64,000 nt of DNA, taken from CAVWUA01 sp963758025 (lineage in GTDB: Bacteria > Planctomycetota > Planctomycetia > Isosphaerales > Isosphaeraceae). Shown here one piece after another: positions 49,948 through 64,000 of the stretch. The position numbers and the translations under genes were made by a program. The stretch covers positions 1,116,001 through 1,180,000 of the forward strand of contig CAVWUA010000006.1 of the NCBI GenBank assembly GCA_963758025.1, in the 5' to 3' direction. The notes under the pieces are model-generated. The model did not search any database, was not told where the DNA came from, and saw only the letters and a list, made by a program, of their open reading frames with translations. Each line of letters begins with the position of its first letter. The first letter of the stretch is position 1.

Positions 49948-51147
49948 ATGACAGCACTGGAATCTGCCGCCCTTGACGCCTTCGCCGCCCATTTCGATGC
50001 CGCCCCCACGATCCTCGCCCGATCCCCGGCGCGGGTCGAGTTGCTCGGCAACCACACGGATTACCACGGCGGCCTCGTCCTGGCCGCGGCCATCGACCGC
50101 CACACCATCATCGTCGGCCGACCTATCCCCGAGCGCGAAGCCCGCGTCCATTCCGCCGACATGCGCCAAAGCGACCGCGTTCCCCTCGACTCCCTCGAAC
50201 GTGGCGAGCCCGGATTCTGGGGCAACTACGTTCGCGGTGTCGTCTGGGCGTTTCAGCAAGGTGACGGCCCTCTGAATTCGGGATTCGAGATCGCCATCGC
50301 CGGGGACGTGCCGCTGGGGGCGGGGCTGTCCAGCTCGGCGAGCTTGCAGGCGGCCCTGGGGGTCTGGCTCCGTCGAGCGGGCCTGGTACCGGGGCAGGGG
50401 GGGGACATCAACGACACAGACCGCATGGCCCTGGCGCAGCGGCTGCGGCAGTCGGAGAACGAGTTCGTGGGGGTGGCCTCGGGACTGCTCGACCAGTTCT
50501 CGGTCCTGTTCGGCCGGGCGGATCATGCTCTTGGCCTGGATTGCCGGTCGCTGGATTACGAGCGGCTACCCCTGGGTCAACCCGCGCCGGCGATCGTCGT
50601 GTGCGACTCGACGACCTCCCGACGCCTGGCCGACGGCATGTACAACCGCCGCCGCGAGGAAGGGGAGCGGGTCGTCACCTATTTCCAGCGGCTCAAGGGG
50701 CCGGAGGCCGTCCGGCAGCTCCGCGACGTTGGGCTTGAGGAGCTGCAAACTCACTGGGACGCGCTCGACCCGATCGGCCGTCGGCGGGCGCGGCACGTCC
50801 TGACGGAGAACGAGCGGGTGCGGCAAGGGGCCGAGGTTTTGAAGGCGGGGGATGTCGCCGCGTTCGGCCGGTTGATGTCGGCCTCGCACGCCTCCAGCCG
50901 CGACGACTTCGAGAACAGCTCTCCGGCTCTGGATGCGTTGATCGACGCGGCGGCAACGGCCCCGGGGTTCCTCGGCGGCAAGCTCTCGGGCGCCGGCTGG
51001 GCCGGCTGCACGGTGAACCTCGTCGCCGCCGATCAGGCCGACGCCTTCGCCGAGGCGGTTCGGAACGGCTACGCTCGCCGGCAAGGGACCGAGCCGATCC
51101 TCCACATCTGCCGCGCCGCCGAGGGAGCTTCGGCGCACGCCCTCTGA
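49948..51147 (+). CDS. galK: galactokinase (GHMP kinase)
   Basis: 399 residues. Galactokinase signature ARVELLGNHTDYHGGLVLAA at residues 28-47 (with GNHTD where E. coli has GEHTD), the GHMP phosphate loop PLGAGLSSSASLQAALGV, an active-site GLLDQFSVLFG region, and the C-terminal KLSGAGWAGCTVNLV. It phosphorylates galactose in the Leloir pathway. No galT or galE gene is in the window. No strong ribosome binding site is seen before the ATG at 49948. Frame intact. Confidence 0.92.
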   Translation: MTALESAALDAFAAHFDAAPTILARSPARVELLGNHTDYHGGLVLAAAIDRHTIIVGRPIPEREARVHSADMRQSDRVPLDSLERGEPGFWGNYVRGVVWAFQQGDGPLNSGFEIAIAGDVPLGAGLSSSASLQAALGVWLRRAGLVPGQGGDINDTDRMALAQRLRQSENEFVGVASGLLDQFSVLFGRADHALGLDCRSLDYERLPLGQPAPAIVVCDSTTSRRLADGMYNRRREEGERVVTYFQRLKGPEAVRQLRDVGLEELQTHWDALDPIGRRRARHVLTENERVRQGAEVLKAGDVAAFGRLMSASHASSRDDFENSSPALDALIDAAATAPGFLGGKLSGAGWAGCTVNLVAADQADAFAEAVRNGYARRQGTEPILHICRAAEGASAHAL

Positions 51148-51277
51148 TGGAAAACCGCCTCGTGGTGTTCCGAGGGTGCGAAACGTGTCGCCTGTCTGGT
51201 AAAGTGCTGGAAGGGAACGCTCGCCCTTGAGGCGAGGCCCGGCACCACGACTCCTTTTTCATTTCCATGTGATCGCC

Positions 51278-51460
51278 ATGAACTTCGTCAAGATCGGCTC
51301 CAGCTATCTGAACCTGGATCGGGCCACGGAGATCCGCGATACGGGCGTGGACATCGAGGTCTTCTACGGCCCCAAGGACGTGGTCACGCTGCGAGGCGCC
51401 GACGCCGAGAAGCTTCGCAAGTGGCTCAATAATCGTCGCCAAGGACCTGAATTATCCTGA
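51278..51460 (+). CDS. small conserved protein (60 residues)
   Basis: Starts MNFVKIGSSYLNLDRATEIR and continues VDIEVFYGPKDVVTLRGADA, a two-strand/one-helix layout often found in small planctomycete proteins that tether a hydrophobic strand to an Asp-rich loop. It could be a small regulatory or scaffold protein. No family recognised. The 130-base gap upstream and a good start codon support expression, but there is no strong ribosome binding site. Confidence 0.55.
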   Translation: MNFVKIGSSYLNLDRATEIRDTGVDIEVFYGPKDVVTLRGADAEKLRKWLNNRRQGPELS

Positions 51461-51518
51461 GGAATGACCCGACACCGGGACACTTGAGACGGCTTGACCC
51501 CGAAGGAGGACGAGAGGG

Positions 51519-52724
51519 ATGAGTCGCTGCATTTCGAAGGGCCTCATGGCCTGGTTTCTGCTGGCGTTGCCGACGCTGACCCTGGCTGAGACATGCCTCT
51601 CGCCATTCGTCCGGCGGCTCGATCAGCAGGAGAAGTATCTGTATGTCTTCTGCGTTGATGCCGACGCCAAGGACAACGACTTCGTGGCGGTCATTGATGT
51701 GGACCCGACCAGTCCGCGCTACTCGTCGATCATCCACACGCTGGACCTGGGCACCAAGGGGAACGAAACGCACCACTGGGGCTACACCGACGACCGCTCG
51801 CGGATCTGGGCGGGTGGGCTGTTTTCCAGCCGGATCTGGATCATCGACGTGGCGACCGACCCGGCGAAGCCTCGCATTGAAAAAGTGCTCGACAACGTGC
51901 CGGAATTGACCGGGTTCTCCGGGCCGCACACGTACTACGCGCTTCCGGGCCGGATGCTGTTGAGCTTCCTCGGCTCGAAGGACGGGGGCTTGCCGTCGGG
52001 ATTCGCCGAGTTCACGAATGACGGCACGTTCATCCGCCGCATCGACACCCCGGACGATGCCCCCTACGGCTACGACCTGGCGATCAAGCCGGAGATCAAC
52101 CGCATGGTCTCCAGCAGCTTCACGCCGAAGCGAAACTACAGCAAGCCGCTGGCCGAGATGGACCTGAAGGATTTCGGCAACCAGATGGTCGTCTGGGATT
52201 TCAAACAGCGCAAGCCGCTTCAGGTCGGCGAGGCGGGCCTGGCTCCTCTGGAGGTGCGCTGGTCGCTCAAGCCGGACGCGGATTACGGGTTCACCAACTG
52301 CGCCCTGGACGACTCGATCTGGCTGTTCCAGGGGCAGAACGACGGCCCGTACACGTTCCGCCGCGTCGCGAAGACCGGCCCCTTGCCGGCCGACCTGCGT
52401 CAGAGCCCCGACGACCGCTACCTGTTCGTCTCGTGCTTCGGGGCCGACTTCATCCAGCAGTGGGACGTCTCCGACCCCGAGCACCCGAAGCTTTTCAGCA
52501 CGGCGAAGATCGGCACTCAGCCGAACATGATGCACGTGCCGACCGACGGCAAGCGGATGTACGTCACCAACAGCCTGCTCTCCACGATGGACCGCGACGA
52601 CCACTTCTGGGTCCGCCTGATCCGCATCGGCCCGGATGGCATGACGATCGACAAGGACTTCGAGGTTGATCTGAATAACTTCCCGACGGGGCCGGCTCGG
52701 GGGCATGACATGCTGATTAATTAG
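51519..52724 (+). CDS. selenium-binding protein / methanethiol-oxidase family protein
   Basis: 401 residues with a signal peptide (GLMAWFLLALPTLTLAE). The fold is the SBP56 family beta-propeller: VAVIDVDPTSPRYSSIIHTL, ETHHWGYTDDRSRIWAGGLF, SGPHTYYALPGRML, NRMVSSSFTPKRNY, DDRYLFVSCFGADFIQQWDV, QPNMMHVPTDGKRMYVTNSL. Conserved His pairs (HHWG, MMHV, GHDM) match the copper-binding histidines described for methanethiol oxidase (MtoX), which turns methanethiol into formaldehyde, hydrogen sulfide and H2O2. The neighbouring SCO1 gene, a copper chaperone, supports that reading. The export signal fits a periplasmic oxidase. Confidence 0.82.
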   Translation: MSRCISKGLMAWFLLALPTLTLAETCLSPFVRRLDQQEKYLYVFCVDADAKDNDFVAVIDVDPTSPRYSSIIHTLDLGTKGNETHHWGYTDDRSRIWAGGLFSSRIWIIDVATDPAKPRIEKVLDNVPELTGFSGPHTYYALPGRMLLSFLGSKDGGLPSGFAEFTNDGTFIRRIDTPDDAPYGYDLAIKPEINRMVSSSFTPKRNYSKPLAEMDLKDFGNQMVVWDFKQRKPLQVGEAGLAPLEVRWSLKPDADYGFTNCALDDSIWLFQGQNDGPYTFRRVAKTGPLPADLRQSPDDRYLFVSCFGADFIQQWDVSDPEHPKLFSTAKIGTQPNMMHVPTDGKRMYVTNSLLSTMDRDDHFWVRLIRIGPDGMTIDKDFEVDLNNFPTGPARGHDMLIN

Positions 52725-52728
52725 AAGA

Positions 52729-52870
52729 GTTTCACCGCAAAGTACGCGAAGAAAACGAAGTGAAGAAGAGAAGAAAAGACGAGAAAGAGAAGGGTGATTT
52801 CCGATGGTCCGCTTCATTCGCTCATTCTTTTTGATTTCCTTCGCGTTCCTCGCGTGCTTCGCGGTGAAAT
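52729..52870. repeat. palindromic dispersed repeat spanning the SCO1 start
   Basis: Left arm 52729-52760 (GTTTCACCGCAAAGTACGCG...) pairs with 52839-52870 in about 26 of 32 positions. The right arm lies within the SCO1 signal peptide. The sequence type (CACCGCAAAG...CTTCGCGGTG) recurs at 56005-56116 in a related form. Confidence 0.65.
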
Positions 52871-53406
52871 CCGATGCCGAATCCGATTCCAGCCCCCTGG
52901 CTGATATCGGCCCGGCGCCCGAGGTGTCGCTGATCGATCAGGAGGAGCAGCCGTTCCGCCTGGACGACCTGCGCGGGAAGGTCGTGGTCGTCAGCTTCAT
53001 CTACACGACCTGCAACGGCGTCTGTCCGGCCACGACGCACAACCTTTACCGCGTGCAGGAACGTTTGAAGGAGGCCGGTCTGTGGGGGGACCGGGTACAG
53101 TTCGTCGCGATCACGCTCGACCCCGAGCGCGACCGGCCCGACGTCCTGAAACGGTACGCCGAGATTTATGACGCCGATCTCGACGCCTGGCACTTCCTCA
53201 CCGGCTCAACGGAAGAGATCGACCGGGTGCTGGATTCCTGGGACATGTGGGCCAAGCGCAATGATGAGGGGGTGCTCGACCACCCGTCGCGGATCTTCCT
53301 GCTCGACCCGCGCGGTCATCGTCGGGAGATCTATAACCTCCAGTTCCTCAAGCCCGAGACCGTCCTGCGCGACGCCCAGGGCCTGCTGGCCGAAGCTGGC
53401 GATTAA
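52804..53406 (+). CDS. SCO1/SenC copper chaperone
   Basis: 200 residues. Signal peptide or anchor (FFLISFAFLACFAVKSD), then a thioredoxin-like domain with the copper site CxxxC in YTTCNGVCPATTH (Cys70, Cys74) and the distal ligand His160 in GVLDHPSRIFLLDPRG. SCO1 proteins carry copper or act as thiol reductase for copper sites of oxidases. It follows the methanethiol-oxidase homologue by 79 bases in the same direction and is probably its maturation partner. The stop codon TAA at 53404-53406 overlaps the antisense stop of a Uma2 remnant. Confidence 0.9.
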   Translation: MVRFIRSFFLISFAFLACFAVKSDAESDSSPLADIGPAPEVSLIDQEEQPFRLDDLRGKVVVVSFIYTTCNGVCPATTHNLYRVQERLKEAGLWGDRVQFVAITLDPERDRPDVLKRYAEIYDADLDAWHFLTGSTEEIDRVLDSWDMWAKRNDEGVLDHPSRIFLLDPRGHRREIYNLQFLKPETVLRDAQGLLAEAGD

Positions 53407-53457
53407 TCGTCCACCCCTTGCCAGAGATCGGCCACAGACACGGCGAAGCCAGGCAGG
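53403..53457 (-). pseudogene. 3' stub of Uma2 gene copy 1
   Basis: Encodes LPGFAVSVADLWQGVDD, the C-terminal tail of the Uma2 gene at 55336-55926 with one residue changed. Separated from the rest of its gene (54775-55309) by the IS21 remnant. Confidence 0.85.
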
Positions 53458-54649
53458 GTCGCGGTACACCGGCGCGTGGTCCAGGGCCGCCGGGCAGCGT
53501 TCCAGCGTGGCCAGGAAATGCACCGCATCGAGGACTTGCTGGGAGTGGCCGTAGCACCGCGGGTGCTCGGCCACGACCTGGCCGCCAGCCACCACCACGA
53601 CCCGATCGACATAGCCTTTGATGGTCACGGACCGGAACGCCCAGGGCCGGGGCACGCTGTAACGGTTGGTGTCGAACGCCACCGTCTGGTACTTGTCGGC
53701 GACGGCCTGCCGCTCGATGCAGGGGTCGAACGCGCGCTGGGGCAACCGCGCTGCGGCGGCGACCTCCTCGGCGAAGCGATCGCCGATGAGGAACGCGCCG
53801 GAGGCCGAGCGGACGGTCCTGCGGCGCTCGTCGAGGCATCGAGTCCTCATGTGTTTGTTCAACTCGGTGAGGTCGGCGACGCGGGGCACGGGGGTGGCGA
53901 ACCGGCGCTGCACGGCCCGCACGCCGCTCTCGACGTCGGGCTTCTCGTGGGCCTGCGCCGGCAGGCAGAACTTGGCCTCGAAGGTGTAGTGGCTGGCCAG
54001 CGCGGCGTAGCGCGGATGGAGGTGCCGTTGCCGGCCGCTGAGGATCAACGTAGCCACAGTTTTTGGATTGTCCCACCAGACCTCTCGAGGCACGGCGGCG
54101 AAGAACTCCAGGGCATGGACCATGCCGTGGAGGATCGCCTCGGTGCGCTCGGTGGGCAGGGCGATGACGAAGGGGGCGTTGGAGTAGGCCCAGACGGTCA
54201 CCAGGAAAGGGACGAGGCGTCGGCCGTCGGGGAAGTCGACGTGGATGTGTCCGAAGTCGGCCTCGAGGCGATGGCCCGGTGGGTGGGCCAGCGGGATGAA
54301 CGTGGGTAGTGAGTGCTTGACGGTGGGCGGCGACGTAGCGACGGACCGTGGGGTAGGAGCCGGGATAGCCGTGCTCGTCCTGGAGCCGCCGGAAGAGCTG
54401 GGCGGCGGTGTGCCGCTGCTTGGGGGGTGCGTCGCGATCGTCGCGGAGGATCTGGTCGATGATCGCGGTGAAGGGTCCGAGCACGGGGGCCGGGGGCGGC
54501 TTGGTGCGGGTATAGGGCGTGGGCTCGGGGGTGGCCAGTGCCTCGCGGACCTTGCGGCGCGAGACGTGGAAGGCGCGGGCGATCTGCCGGATGGTCATGC
54601 CATCGCGGTGCGCCGTGCGATATTTGGCGTAGTCGTCCACCGTACGCAT
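53458..54649 (-). pseudogene. istA: IS21 transposase IstA, truncated
   Basis: ATG at 54649 with GGAGG upstream. N-terminal HTH (GMTIRQIARAFHVSRRKVRE), then a DDE integrase core: an Asp in EADFGHIHVDFP, VPREVWWDNPKTVA with the second Asp, and the C-terminal beta-barrel with TVAFDTNRYSVPRPWAFRSV. The frame changes near 54320. The protein breaks off at HAPVYRD where the element is cut, about 60-100 residues before the normal end. No istB follows, so transposition is not expected without help. Confidence 0.88.
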
Positions 54650-54714
54650 GTCCTGACCTCCGTGAGGGCGGGAGATCCCGAAGGGAATCCAGCCTACGGA
54701 GGAGGGGGTTACGG

Positions 54715-54774
54715 TGGGTCCAGATTACTTGACCATCGGGGCCTCAGGTGGGCCCGGATTGCTTGACCACTGCC
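54715..54774. repeat. terminal repeats of the IS21 element
   Basis: GGTGGGTCCAGATTACTTGA (54714-54733) is repeated as GGTGGGCCCGGATTGCTTGA (54748-54767), the multiple internal repeats typical of an IS21 end where the transposase binds. Confidence 0.7.
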
Positions 54775-55309
54775 ACGAGGCCCTCGGCCGTCTGGCCGTC
54801 GTGGAAGACGTGCTCGATCCAGACGTCGCCGTCGCGGACCAAGACCGTGATGCGCCGGGTATAGCGGTCGACGATCCAGTATTCGTCGAGGCCGAACGCC
54901 AGATATTCTTCACGCTTGGTCTCGTAGTCGCGCGTCTCGCTCCCTTCGGAGACGACCTCCATGACCAGTGCGGGGCGGCGGCGGCCTCGGGGGTCCTTCG
55001 ACGCGCCACGGAGGACGACGGCGATATCAGGGTTACGGCCAGATGCCATGCCGGGGAGCCAGAGGCGAAATTCGCCGCCGCCGCCCGCGCGCTGAATGAT
55101 GTCGGGATGGGATCGATCATACTGGGCGAGGTCGCCAAGCAGTTTCCAGACAAGCTCGCCGTGCGGGTCGTTCGGGACTTCGGTCACTTCGAGAACTCCC
55201 CGCGCAGCTCGTAGCGGAAGCCATCCTCGACATCGGCATCCTGAAATGCCTCCAGGCTCATCCTCCGGCCATGGTCGGCCGGACCGAGGCGGGTGGCGAT
55301 GCTGGCCAT
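54775..55309 (-). pseudogene. Uma2 gene copy 1, interrupted by IS21
   Basis: Begins at 55309 (MASIATRLGPADHGRRMSLE), closely matching copy 2. A one-base deletion at about 55205 (CGCGCAGC where copy 2 has CGCGCCAGC) shifts the frame. The Uma2 core is still readable: GEFRLWLPGMASGRNPDIAV (metal Asp), ALVMEVVSEGSETRDYETK (Glu and Lys) and EYWIVDRYTRRITVLV. The element is inserted after FHDGQTAEGLV, cutting off the last 17 residues, which survive at 53403-53457. The tail added by the IS reads AVVKQSGPT. Non-functional or altered. Confidence 0.85.
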
Positions 55310-55335
55310 GATGGGGAATCCTCGCGGCGGGGCTA

Positions 55336-55926
55336 TCAATCATCCGTCCCTTGCCAGAGATCGGCCACAGACACGGCGAAGCCAGGCAGGACGAGGCCCT
55401 CGGCCGTCTGGCCGTCGTGGAAGACGTGCTCGATCCAGACGTCGCCGTCGCGGATCAGGACCAGGATACGCCGGGCGTCGCGGTCGACGATCCAGTATTC
55501 GCGGAGGCCGTAAATCAGGTATTCGTTCCGTTTGGTCTCATAGTCGCGCGTCTCACTCCCCTCGGAGACGACCTCCATGACGAGCGACGGGGGCCGGCGG
55601 CCCCGGCTGTCCCGGGGCGTGCCATGCAGGACGACGGCGATATCAGGGTTACGACCGGAGGCCATCCCCGGGAGCCAGAGTCGGAATTCGCCGCCGCCGC
55701 CGTAGCGATGGATGACGCCGGGATGAGCGTGTCGATACAGCGCCAGGGCGTCGTACAGGTTGCAGATCAACACGCCGTGCGGGTCGTTCGGGACTTCGGT
55801 CACTTCGAGAACTCCCCGCGCCAGCTCGTAGCGGAAGCCATCCTCGACATCGGCATCCTGAAATGCCTCCAGGCTCATCCTCCGGCCATGGTCGGCCGGA
55901 CCGAGGCGGGTGGCGATGCTGGCCAT
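55336..55926 (-). CDS. Uma2 family endonuclease-like protein, copy 2
   Basis: 196 residues starting MASIATRLGPADHGRRMSLE. Uma2/DUF820 core: FRYELARGVLEVTEVPNDPH, SGRNPDIAVVLHG (metal Asp), SLVMEVVSEGSETRDYETKR (Glu, Lys) and REYWIVDRDARRILVLIRDG. Intact frame and full C-terminus (SVADLWQGTDD). It is a tandem duplicate, offset 617 bp, of the interrupted copy next to it; copies differ mostly in the variable middle region (LICNLYDALALYRHAHPGVI). Role unknown for the family. Confidence 0.88.
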   Translation of the reverse strand: MASIATRLGPADHGRRMSLEAFQDADVEDGFRYELARGVLEVTEVPNDPHGVLICNLYDALALYRHAHPGVIHRYGGGGEFRLWLPGMASGRNPDIAVVLHGTPRDSRGRRPPSLVMEVVSEGSETRDYETKRNEYLIYGLREYWIVDRDARRILVLIRDGDVWIEHVFHDGQTAEGLVLPGFAVSVADLWQGTDD

Positions 55927-56004
55927 GATGGGGAATCCTCGCGACGGCGACGGGCCTTCTCGGAAGTCATCTTAGCACGGTTCGCCACGGCCATTCCAGG
56001 CGAG

Positions 56005-56116
56005 GAAGGGTTTCTCGCAAAGGCGCGAAGACGCCAGGGAAGAACGCAAAGAAGAGACGTGGTCTCATTGCTTTGCGATCGCTCCGCGACCTTCGCGCCT
56101 TTGCGAGAAACCCTTC
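56005..56116. repeat. 26-bp perfect inverted repeat
   Basis: Arms 56005-56030 and 56091-56116 (GAAGGGTTTCTCGCAAAGGC...), 60-base loop, between Uma2 copy 2 and the rpoC stop at 56191. Same repeat class as the palindrome near 52729. May act as the rpoC terminator on the minus strand. Confidence 0.85.
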
Positions 56117-56190
56117 CGCCTCCGCGCAGCGAAACGGCCCGCCAACTCGGTGAGGAGATGGCGGGCCGTTCTCTGAGTTTTGACGTGTTG

Positions 56191-60444
<4,254 letters not shown>

Positions 60445-61218
60445 GAGTCTGTCTCCTCTGCAAGCGAGTTGAGGGGCCGAAGCGGGTGGCTTCTGCAAAT
60501 CGGCGGAGGCTCGGCCAGCCTCGCCGTCTCGGTTCCCATCCGGTCGGTACAGTTCAATTGAGCGTTTGGATCAAGTGGTCGTTCAGGTGCTCGGTTCTGA
60601 TCGAGGGCCTGGACCTTAATGAAAAAGCCGCGAGCCAGCCTCTCGTCCTCGACGTGAAGGCCGTCGCGGTTCCCCACGGTCCTCCCTTACCCTTGCGTCA
60701 ATCACCGGCATCCTCCTGGCCGGAGCATTCTCGGACGCGCCGAGATCGGCGATCGACCTCGGGTTTCTGGCGGAATTCAGACACAAGCGGCCCCGGGCTG
60801 TTCAGCCGTTGGAGTCGGTTCCTGTCGATCATACGAAACTTCAATGCCGATTCCAAGAAAATTCTGCTTGACAGGGGCGGATTTTTGGATCGAGCCTCAC
60901 GAGGGACTGTCCGCATTCGCCTTGATGTCTCTCCAAGAGGTCAGCGACCGGCCCAAGAAGGCCGGGGTGTACCTGGCTTTCGATCGATTCGTCATTCCCG
61001 AAGACTCGTTCTGACCAGCGTGCCGAGGGTCTCCCCCTTGACGGTCGAGGACCGTCACCGGCTGCTTGGGAGAAATCGGCGCCCTGTATTCCTGAACACC
61101 CAGGCCCCGATATTCTTCTCATCTTCGCACATCGCTCGTAACGACAACGGCGGACGGTCCGGCCTCCGCTTGTGGCGAGGGCCGAACCTCCGTCGCATGT
61201 CACGATTCCGACGCGGGG
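60445..61218. other. long rpoB-rpoC intergenic spacer
   Basis: 774 bases separate the two polymerase genes, where most bacteria have fewer than 150. No credible gene on either strand; open frames here lack start signals and family features. It contains the candidate promoter at 60828-60856. Confidence 0.6.
60828..60856 (-). promoter_or_regulatory. candidate rpoC promoter
   Basis: On the minus strand, TTGGAA (60856-60851) and TATGAT (60833-60828) with a 17-base spacer, about 385 bases before the rpoC start. This would let rpoC be transcribed apart from rpoB. Confidence 0.45.

Positions 61219-64000
<2,782 letters not shown>

Larger units (their letters stand above)
53458..54774 (-). mobile_element. 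IS21-family element, partly deleted
   Basis: Boundaries are set by comparing the interrupted Uma2 gene with its intact neighbour: AGGCAGG at 53451-53457 and ACGAGG at 54775-54780 are contiguous in copy 2. Only istA is present. istB and one end are missing, and there is no target duplication, so a deletion has removed the left side of the element. Confidence 0.85.

Overview
The window looks like chromosomal DNA of a high-GC planctomycete, most likely Isosphaeraceae. The evidence is the gene content. There is a DUF1559 pseudopilin-like protein with the H-X9-DG tail, a cytochrome/DUF1549-DUF1553 protein, four secreted proteins with LEPR-XLL-type leaders (LEERQLLSA, LESREMLSA, LESRQLLNA, LEERSLMSA), an HTTM/DCC membrane protein, several Uma2 genes, a REP-associated transposase and a Ser/Thr kinase with an extracytoplasmic sensor. 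No rRNA, tRNA or CRISPR array was recognised.

Layout. 0-7.5 kb: end of a carboxypeptidase-regulatory-like protein, a broken zinc-ribbon protein, a large secreted delta-60/FG-GAP repeat protein and a convergent DUF1549/DUF1553 protein. 7.6-11.3 kb (minus strand): small DUF proteins, a RAYT transposase inside REP palindromes, and an inositol-monophosphatase-family enzyme. 11.5-15.7 kb: a Tat-exported sugar-isomerase-like protein whose last 365 bp are repeated 2.6 kb downstream. The repeats bracket a cassette with a poly-C promoter, a lipoprotein, a DUF1559 protein and a small secreted protein. 16.2-20.2 kb: RluA-type pseudouridine synthase against a minus-strand DUF421/HTTM operon. 20.4-31.9 kb (mostly plus): Cys-Tyr-Gly-rich lipoprotein, GT2 glycosyltransferase, exported methyltransferase, M16 protease, subtilase with NIDO-like domain, aminotransferase (minus) and a LEPR-type protein. 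32.1-42.7 kb: ABC ATPase plus GATase-like membrane protein, MazG-like protein, DUF4097 protein, a kinase/UrtA-like fusion receptor and a TPR-gluzincin protein. 42.9-53.4 kb: Uma2, DUF1579, a WD40 protein, two MITE-like elements, then metK, msrB, galK, a selenium-binding-protein/methanethiol-oxidase homologue and SCO1. 53.4-55.9 kb: IS21 remnant inside one of two tandem Uma2 genes. 56.2-64 kb: rpoC and rpoB (minus; rpoB runs off the window).

How genes may work together. metK, msrB, the methanethiol-oxidase homologue and SCO1 form a sulfur/copper-themed stretch. The HTTM protein, its partner and two small genes form an overlapping operon. The lipoprotein and DUF1559 gene are coupled by a TGATG overlap under a promoter whose spacer holds ten C's.

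Quality warning. About 18 otherwise well-conserved genes, including rpoB, are broken by single-base frameshifts, often in short homopolymers, and one 2.85-kb gene (39.9-42.7 kb) carries many. This looks like uncorrected long-read indel error more than decay. For those genes I give the span of the reconstructed reading frame and say where frames change.
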